This document shows positions 57,113 to 64,000 of a stretch of DNA of 64,000 nt, piece after piece. The notes under the pieces are model-generated. The model saw only the letters and a program-made list of their open reading frames with translations. It made no database searches and was not told where the DNA came from. Both the position numbers and the translations under genes were made by a program. Where the stretch lies: positions 124,001 through 188,000 of the forward strand of contig NW_025955036.1 in NCBI RefSeq assembly GCF_022376445.1, written 5' to 3'. Source of the DNA: Fomitopsis serialis. Taxonomy: Eukaryota; Basidiomycota; Agaricomycetes; Polyporales; Fomitopsidaceae. Each line of letters opens with the position of its first letter. The stretch's first letter is position 1.

Positions 57113-59104
57113 TCATACATTCAGCTCCGCCTTCCCACCCGCCTGCACGCTCTCGCGGAGCTCCTCATCATCAAGTGCCGGTGCGACCCACTCCTTCAGG
57201 AATGTGTCCACCTGCTCCGGTGCGCGCCCAATGAAGCTTTTCGGGTCGAGCAGCTCATCGAGCTGGCCCTTGATCGGGTCGAAGTACGGGTCCGCGCGCA
57301 CGCGGTCGATCAGGTCGTTCTCGCGGCCTTCCCATTTGACTTCGTGGGCCGCTTCGTGTGAGAGGACCTACATGTCGCCGTTGATCAGTACCATGACAGG
57401 GGTGAGGAGTGGAGGGACGTACCCGGATCTTCTCGTGTGCCTCCTGGCGGTCACCGCCCACCTTGACGATCGCCATGATGATGTTCTCCGTCGCCATGAA
57501 CGGGAGCTCCTGCGAGATCCGGCGGGCGATGACCTTGGGATATACCACAAGACCCTCTGAGACGTTTTGCAGTGTCGTGAGCACGATGTCTGCTGTGAGG
57601 AACGCCTCGGGGAGCGTGATGCGGCGGTTCGCACTATCGCGCGGTCAGCGTTCTGAGTAGGTGGGCGTGAAGGGAGGGACGAACCTGTCGTCGAGGGTGC
57701 GCTCGAACCATTGGACGCTGGCGGTCATGAGTGCGTTTTGGTGGAGGACCATGAGGTGCCTAGAGAGACTGCAGATGCGCTCGGAGCGCATGGGGTTGCG
57801 CTTGTAGGCCATGGCGGAGGACCCGATCTGGGTGGACTCGAAGGGCTCCTCGACTTCCTGGGAGTGCCACGAAGTGTCAGCGAGTGTCTAGTGTGGTAGG
57901 GAAGGAGGCCCTACCTTGAGGTTGGCTAGGAGCCGCAGGTCAGTCGCGAGTTTGTGCGCGGTCGCTCCAAAACTGGCGAGTGGTGCGAGCACGTCGATGT
58001 CGATCTTGCGGGAGTAGGTTTGGGAGGTGACGGGGTACGCGTAGCTGAAGCCTGACAGCGACGTGACGAGGCGGTCGAGCTCCTCCACCTGTTTGAGAAT
58101 AAGTATACGTTAGGATCGATGGGCAGTGGTGACCTGACTTTGTCGTGGTCGCCATCGAAAAGAGTGAGGAAGCTCGCTTGCGTGCCGGTAGTGCCCTTGA
58201 CTCCACGGAAGCCGAGGTCGTCCCTGGCTCGCCTGATGTTCCGGAGGTCCCACAAAAGTTCCTACAACGACTGTGAGCAGCGATTGAATGGGGAAGTGTG
58301 GGGAGCGTACCTGAAGCCACAGGGTTGCTCGCTTGCCGACAGTAGTCAGTTGCGCAGGCTGAAAGTGGGTGAAGCCAAGAGTAGGGAGGTCGCGATATTG
58401 CGCAGCAAAGGACGAGAACCGGTCAATGACAACTGCGAGCTTTTGGGATAGGAGGGTAAGGGCTTCACGAATGAAGATCAAGTCTGCGTTGCTGAGGCAT
58501 TCCCTCAGAGGCAAATTCAATACACGATGATGATCACTTACTCCGTGACATAGCAAGAGGTAGCTCCCAGACTTCACGAGATGCTGCATGAGTCAATGCG
58601 CTCTATCCCGTAGGCGTATGACACAGACTGTATGATACCCGCCGCCGCAGGTGCAACTTGCCCGAAAGTGTGGACATGGGCCATCACGTCGTGACGACGC
58701 TTCTTTTCTTCTTTGGCAGCGATGTCGAACTGTTCGGCGTCCAGATGCTGCATGTGGTGCTGTCAGCGCAAGGGCAAGCACATTGAAGAATACGACTACA
58801 GACAAGGTTAGCCTTCATCTGCTCGATGGCTTCGTCGGGTATAGGCAAGCCAAGCTGCTTTTCCGCTGTGGCGAGGCTCAACCACAACTTGCGCCAGGTA
58901 TGGAAACGGTTCTGGAGAAGGAGTGAAGCGTTGACATTTCATTGTTCTTGACCAGAAAATATGACTTACCTCCGCGGAGAACAGATGGGCCATCTCCTTG
59001 CTTGCATATCGACTAGTACGGTGTATGAGCGTTAGATCGTCAAGTGCCTACTGACGACCAACGGACCTGGAGAGAGGGGTCTGGTAGGTGTCGAAGTTCT
59101 CCAT
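57113..59104 (-). CDS. ADE13: adenylosuccinate lyase
   Basis: This enzyme acts twice in purine synthesis: it splits succinyl-AICAR, and it converts adenylosuccinate to AMP. The start [14 protein letters not shown] (ATG 59104) is followed over several introns by [69 protein letters not shown] (joined from three exons), [20 protein letters not shown] and [15 protein letters not shown]. The signature loop [17 protein letters not shown] follows, then [15 protein letters not shown] and [16 protein letters not shown]. It ends GGKAELNV. The general-base His (HVHTFGQ), the second His (THFQPAQ) and the flexible signature loop are all present. The frame is clean through about nine exons. It is divergent from COQ8 with 396 bases between the starts. 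Confidence 0.95.
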
Positions 59105-59500
59105 TTTGGCAACTTGGTGCAATGTATTCCACGTTAAGAGGCAGATACAATTCTCATATGCCGTACCTTGACTGAGAGCCTTTTGGCAATGACTCGGAAC
59201 GGCAGAGACCAGCTGAGGAGTTATTCGAAAGTAATCGCGTTAGCGCCCGATGCTACCGCAAGATTTCCGTTCCGAGCAATTGATCGCTCCCGATTCGTGC
59301 ACGTGAGACTGACGCGCTCACGGAACGCGTCGCGTCACGGCTCGCGGCCTCGGACTTGTTCCAGCGTCTCACTTTCAAGTTGACCTTTTGCTGCCATTTG
59401 ACCACGCAAACATCCTACTCATGGCCTCTTCCTGAAGGTGCTTTCACTTTTATCTGATTTTCAATATCTACTGTGCCGCCAGTGTGCACAGGTAGGGAGA
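59105..59500. promoter_or_regulatory. divergent promoter of ADE13 and COQ8
   Basis: 396 bases between opposite start codons. The middle (59300-59345) is CpG-rich with several CGCGTC-like words. No TATA box is obvious. No gene was seen. Confidence 0.5.
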
Positions 59501-62054
59501 ATGCCCCCAGGTCCTCTCTATAACTGGATCTGTGTCGCACACTCTGTCTGCGATATACTCTCACATGCTGCGCAAATACGAGCTGCACAGCTAGCATCCG
59601 CAGCAAACTCTGCTAGAACGCCGAGGGATAGTCTGCCAAGAAGAACAAGACCGCAGGATGGTCGAGAAACCAAGGTGCTAAACGAAGATCACTCTCAGAG
59701 TGTCGGACAGCAGCAGTTTGCCCGTACATCTGCTCTACGAGACGAAGCTGTTTTTCCAAACAATTTGTCTGGAGGAACCCCCTTGACACCGCAATCTTCT
59801 ACCGGGACGAGCGACTTCCCATCTCCTGCAGCACAAGGTTCCATTGCTACGGGAGTGCGGGATGCAACCCTCGGAGAAGTCACACCAGAAACCGTCACCC
59901 AACTACTTGCACCGACGGATGCGGTGCCTCATGTCCCCACCTCGAGTACGCACGATATCGCAGCCAGCAATTCGGTAATAATGATGTCCTCAGAAGATCC
60001 CTCACGAGAGGTTCTCGAAGCAGCTATGGCCCGAGAGTCGTCCCCGGTCATTGGCACAACCTCCGAGGTCCCTGCCCATGACGTGCCTGCGACTACGGGC
60101 GTCCCGGAGGTAGCTGCAACTGCATGTCCTCGTTTTGGTTTGCTTCGGTTTGTAACACTTAGTGCCCTCTCCGGCAGCCAGTCCCCGCATCCCTGCCATC
60201 CCGCCACCTGCAATCCTCCCGGGTACCCTCTTCGCGCATTGGACGGTTCTTCCACTACGGAGGTGAGTATATGCGTGCCACTCTAGCTTGAATGCGCATA
60301 TATGCGGTCAGTAACCGACTGTGCTCTTGTCAGGTCTCGCAGCCTCACTCGGATACGGAGCTGCTACTGAGCTCCTGAAACGCACCACTCACTCCGATGA
60401 GAAACACTCGCCTTCGCTCATGTTGACCGAGGGTAACATCAAGCGGCTCGTCGCGAAGCTCACGCAGCTGCGCGGTGCGGCGCTGAAGCTCGGACAGTTC
60501 ATGAGCATACAAGGTACCCCCTCCCTCTCTCTGACCGGCGAAATTCTCGAGTCTCATGTATGGAAGACAGCCACGTCCTTCCGCCTGAAATCGAAGACAT
60601 CTTCCGCCGGGTACAAGACAGCGCACACTACATGCCCGACTGGCAAATGGAGGTAGACCACCTCTTCTCTCCCTCATATCCCGACTCATTACCCTGCCTC
60701 AAACAATAGGAAGTCCTCCGCACATCTCTAGGTCCCTCCTGGCAAGACAACTTCGATACCTTCGACCGCCTCCCATTCGCAGCGGCGTCCATCGGCCAAG
60801 TGCACTCCGCAGTGCTCGCAGCGCACGATTCACCCACCGGCAAGCCCACGAAGGTCGCCGTCAAGATACAATTCCCGAACATCGCCAACTCAATCGAGAC
60901 GGACCTCGGGTACGTCAAGATGCTCCTGACGGCCGGGCGGCTCCTCCCGAAGGGTCTCTTCCTCGACAGGACGATCCAGGTTCGCTTGCGCCAGTTAGAT
61001 CGCCCGGCGAGATGGAGTGCTGACGGGTGTGGTGTAGGTGATGAAGGCCGAGCTCGCAGACGAGTGCGACTACTCCCGGGAGGCAGGGTTCGCGAGGCGG
61101 TTTGGGGCGCCGGACCACCTGGGGAGCGACGCGCGCTTCAAGGTGCCGTGGGTGTGGGACGGGAGCACAGAACGTGTGCTGGTGATGGAGCATGTCGAGG
61201 GTGTGAGCGTCGGTGGCGCCATCATCAACTCGCTGAGCCAGGAGGACCGCAATCATGTGCGTGTTCGAGTGGGTTGGTTTCGTGCAGAACTGATGTGGTG
61301 GGGTGTCGTGCAGATCGCGACGGGCGTTATCGACCTCTGCTTGAAGGAGCTCTTTGCGTTCCGTCTCATGCAGACGGACCCGAACTGGACGAACTTCCTG
61401 TGGAACCAGCGTACGCGCCAGGTGCGTTCCGCTGTCTTCTCGATTGATCTCCATGCTGACGATGCACGGTAGATTGAGCTCGTCGACTTCGGCGCGACGC
61501 GCGAGTACTCGAAAGAGTTCATGGACAACTGGATGCACCTACTGCAAGCCGCCGCCTCTGACGACCGCGACGCGTGCATCGCGTGGTCGCTCAAGCTCGG
61601 GTACCTCACCGGCGAGGAGAACGAGGTGCGGCCTCCCTCCCTGCTATGGCTTCGACAGGGGATACTTATGTCCGAGCACTATTGCAGATGATGCTCGATG
61701 CGCACGTCCAGTCGATGGCGCTGCTCGCCACGCCGTTCAAGGCGAGCACGCACCAGCCCATGTCCTTCGGGCCCGGTTCGCAGTGGGCGGACATCACGGC
61801 CCAGATCAGGGAGCAGATCCCGGTCATGCTCCAGCACCGGCTCACGCCGCCACCGAGGGAGACGTACAGTCTCAATAGGTGCGCTCACGCCCTTTGTGGA
61901 TCACCGGTCGTCGACGCTGAGTTTTATTTGGACGTCTAGGAAGCTGAGCGGAGCATTCTTGCTTGCTGCACGGCTGAACGCTGAGGTCGACTGCAAGACG
62001 TTGTGGGACCGGACAGTAGAGAACTACACGTTCAGTGACGAGACACCGCCATGA
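59501..62054 (+). CDS. COQ8: ABC1/COQ8 family mitochondrial atypical kinase
   Basis: A UbiB-type ATPase/kinase needed for coenzyme Q synthesis, expected at the inner mitochondrial membrane. Ten exons (59501-60109, 60163-60262, 60334-60513, 60567-60652, 60710-60979, 61038-61256, 61314-61421, 61473-61625, 61688-61878, 61940-62054) give 676 residues in consistent phase. A 200-residue low-complexity N-terminus precedes VPSSRIGRFFHYGGLAASLG. Family landmarks are all present: KLGQ (288-291), the Ala-rich loop AAAS (349-352) that replaces the usual Gly loop, Lys377 in VAVKIQ, QTDPNW near 508-513 and DFG (529-531). Two acceptor sites are not typical: AAG at exon 4, and CGGTAG at exon 8. Intron 1 was placed because the upstream frame would miss the conserved VPSSRIGR block. 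Confidence 0.93.
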
Positions 62055-62325
62055 CGCAACTCGCCCATGCTTGAAAATAGAACAACACAAGTTGAGTTGC
62101 AGACAAAACCCTCGTATTAGTACCCCTATGCAATAATGTGGTACCAAGTATCGTACGCCAGCGTAGTGTAATTTTGTCGTTGTGCGGCCAGGGGGTGGCT
62201 AGAGATTGTTGAAACCTCCGCTTTCATCGCGTTTCGTGTCTAGGACGTGTCCAAGCGTCGCGGTCATCGTCTGTAGTGTCTCTGCTTGGGGAGGACGTTC
62301 TGGTCATCTTCGTGGATGGGCAGAC
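62055..62325. other. convergent 3' ends of COQ8 and the phospholipid methyltransferase
   Basis: 271 bases with the two untranslated regions. No gene was seen. Confidence 0.5.
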
Positions 62326-63181
62326 TTAGAGCTCCTTCTTGGACTCTGCCTTGTCCTTCTGCGCGGCGGCTCGCTTGGAGTAGATCATGTCGGTGAAGGG
62401 TCTGCAGCGCGCATTAGGCCTCAATTGTACATGGTACATGCGGGTTTGTCGGTACTCACCCTTCGAAGCGCAGTGCAATGATGTAGACGACGTAGACATA
62501 CGCCGTCAATATGAGACCCGCAGGACTTTCGTACCTTTCAGCATAATCGATGTTATGTCCCACTGCCACCTAGAGTGTAATTCAAGTAACTCACCAGAGG
62601 GACACCGCGGTGAAGGACAGCGTGCTCCCAACGTACATCGGGTCACGGAGGACATTGAACGGGAAGCCCTCGACGCGGTGGTCCATGAGGATGCCGAAGT
62701 AGTCGCCGAGGAACGTGCCCGTCACTCCGAGTGCCCACGTCGAGGTGACCACGAACGTCTGGCCGAGTGCGAAGAGCGCAATGGGGACGATCGTGTCGAG
62801 GGGCTCAGGGAGGATTGGGTGCTTGGGCTGGTGCTCGAGTGCACGGTGAAAGCTGCATCACAAGGGTTCGCGTCAGGGTGCACGGGAGAGGTGGGCAGTG
62901 GACGTACAGCGAGTCACGGAGCATGCCCGCGGAGAAGATGGACAGCGCGAGGAAGTAGCACCCGTACCGCGCGTTCCCACCGAATATCCGCGTGATGGTC
63001 TTGTTCCTGTACTCTGCGACGTACTGCGAGTAAGCATACGGTCGTAAGTCCTCCATTGCTTTGCGAAAGCCTACGTACCGTTCCGGGCAACGATGTTCCA
63101 TGCCGTCGGGTTGAATACGATCGAGAATACAGATGCCCACAGCGTCGGCTGCGACAGGTCTACCAGCGACGAGAAATCCAT
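62326..63181 (-). CDS. OPI3: phosphatidyl-N-methylethanolamine N-methyltransferase
   Basis: An integral ER membrane enzyme that adds the last two methyl groups from S-adenosylmethionine to make phosphatidylcholine. Exon 1 (63181-63079) reads MDFSSLVDLSQPTLWASVFS then IVFNPTAWNIVARN. Joined by phase, EYRNKTITRIFGGNARYGCY and FLALSIFSAGMLRDSLY follow, then QPKHPILPEPLDT, FALGQTFVVTSTWALGVTGT, FLGDYFGILMDHRVEGFPFN, VLRDPMYVGSTLSFTAVSLW, PAGLILTAYVYVVYIIALRF and PFTDMIYSKRAAAQKDKAE. The GxG-like LGVTGTFLGD and the RDPMYVGS-type block are the methyltransferase's conserved parts. Four hydrophobic helices are visible, as in the family. Its length, about 210 residues, is normal. The end is Lys-rich (ESKKEL). 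Confidence 0.92.
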
Positions 63182-63623
63182 GACCGCTCAAGTGTCCGGG
63201 TTGCAGTGTCGAAGTGGTCAGTGCAGCAAGGATCGACGTGTCCACACATGGGTCGTGCTTGAGACGCGTGCCTGTACGGACCGAATTGGCGCCCATTGAC
63301 ACAACGCGGTCACGGTACCGCCTTGCATTGGGAAGAGCACACACGCGACGCGACTACTCATACTCAATATTCAATATTCATGCCTGGCCTAGGCCCTAAT
63401 ATCTAGATCGACACTATTAGGTATCGTTAATACACAATACCAGTTCATCCAAAAGAATAGAACGTGCTCAACGGCCTCACAACCTCGGTATGGTCTTGAT
63501 TATTTCAAAATACAATTGGGTACCACGACACTGAAATACGCACAGGGTTCTGTTGGGCCATACTTTACAAAGAGAAATGTGAACAACTGAACACGAAGAA
63601 TCAGATTTTTTTGCGCGCGTTCA
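63182..63623. other. intergenic between OPI3 start and rhamnosidase-like 3' end
   Basis: About 0.44 kb; both neighbours are on the minus strand. A/T-rich at 63380-63600. No gene was seen. Confidence 0.5.
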
Positions 63624-64000
63624 CTACGACACGCGCACAGCTACCGTATGGCTCCCACCAGTCAGCTCAAGGGTCCCAGACGAGTCGACTTCAGCTTTCG
63701 CGCCATCGAGAGTCGTCGAGCCAGAGTACGGTAGTCGTACACTCCCACTTGTCCCCTCTGGCGTGTCGATCGTGATGTTGAACCAACCCTCCTTCGAGGC
63801 CCAGTCGACGCCGAACCATCCAAGCGGCGTCTCGAAACCACCCTCGGCGCAGGGCAGTCCGGACGTGTGCGGAGCGACGGACCACGTCTGGCCTTGCGGC
63901 GAAGTGACCTGCAGGCCGAGGACGTAGAAAGTCAGCGCTGACGTAGGCCCGGAGCTCCATCCGTGTGCGTGGCTGGTGTATGAGGGGTCGTAGTTGTAGC
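63624..64000 (-). CDS. C-terminal end of an alpha-L-rhamnosidase-like glycoside hydrolase (5' part outside window)
   Basis: The open frame enters from the right edge as YNYDPSYTSHAHGWSSGPTS and continues ALTFYVLGLQVTSP, GQTWSVAPHTSGLPCAEGG, FETPLGWFGVDWASKEGWF and TPEGTSGSVRLPYSG, ending in HTVAVRVS at a TAG (63624-63626). The HGWSSGPTSAL and ETPLGWFGV wording with the closing beta-sandwich is that of the C-terminal part of fungal alpha-L-rhamnosidase-like (GH78-type) enzymes. These are secreted or intracellular and cut rhamnose from plant glycosides. The catalytic domain and any signal peptide lie outside the window. No intron is seen in the 377 bases present. Confidence 0.75.
   Translation of the reverse strand, partial: YNYDPSYTSHAHGWSSGPTSALTFYVLGLQVTSPQGQTWSVAPHTSGLPCAEGGFETPLGWFGVDWASKEGWFNITIDTPEGTSGSVRLPYSGSTTLDGAKAEVDSSGTLELTGGSHTVAVRVS

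Overview
The window looks like a gene-dense basidiomycete nuclear genome, most likely an Agaricomycete and possibly a Polyporales species. Almost every gene is cut by many 45-70 nt GT-AG introns. DUF6535 and DUF6534 membrane proteins and BTB proteins typical of mushroom-forming fungi are present. Housekeeping genes (glycogen phosphorylase, adenylosuccinate lyase, COQ8, SRP9, UBE2S-type E2, Msb1) have recognisable fungal sequence. Spliced models below were built by hand from splice-site phase and paralogue comparison. They have not been checked against transcripts.

Region 1 (1-2.0 kb): the 5' part of a DUF6535 membrane protein on the minus strand, running off the left edge.

Region 2 (3.0-25.9 kb) is the most unusual part. 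It is a tandem array of seven paralogous genes, relics included, called members A-G here. The full-length form has an uncharacterised N-terminal region of about 420 residues, split over five exons, joined to one large exon with eight WD40 blades. C and G are intact. B is intact but lacks the N-terminal region. D is whole except for three single-base shifts. A and F are decayed pseudogenes. E has lost its WD40 exon by deletion. G is a mosaic: its first half resembles C and its WD40 half resembles D. Flanking DNA is duplicated as well. An eighth, WD40-less relative (H, 31.0-32.6 kb) gives the stand-alone form of the N-terminal family. The array looks like a young family evolving by duplication, unequal exchange and loss. 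This fits recognition-type repertoires, but no function can be read from the sequence.

Region 3 (26.4-47.5 kb) is mostly conserved genes: an OTU deubiquitinase, a conserved fungal protein, member H, a four-RRM RNA-binding protein, a BTB protein divergent from a UBE2S-type E2, an Msb1/Mug8 morphogenesis protein, and glycogen phosphorylase.

Region 4 (47.5-54.5 kb) is gene-poor. It holds a possible STAS-like fragment and two tandem DUF6534-type membrane protein genes, the first of them damaged.

Region 5 (54.5-64 kb): SRP9 divergent from a mitochondrial oxodicarboxylate carrier with 5- and 7-nt microexons; adenylosuccinate lyase divergent from the COQ8 kinase; a phospholipid methyltransferase (OPI3 type); and the 3' end of an alpha-L-rhamnosidase-like gene at the right edge. 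No tRNA, rRNA, transposase, reverse transcriptase or CRISPR array was seen.
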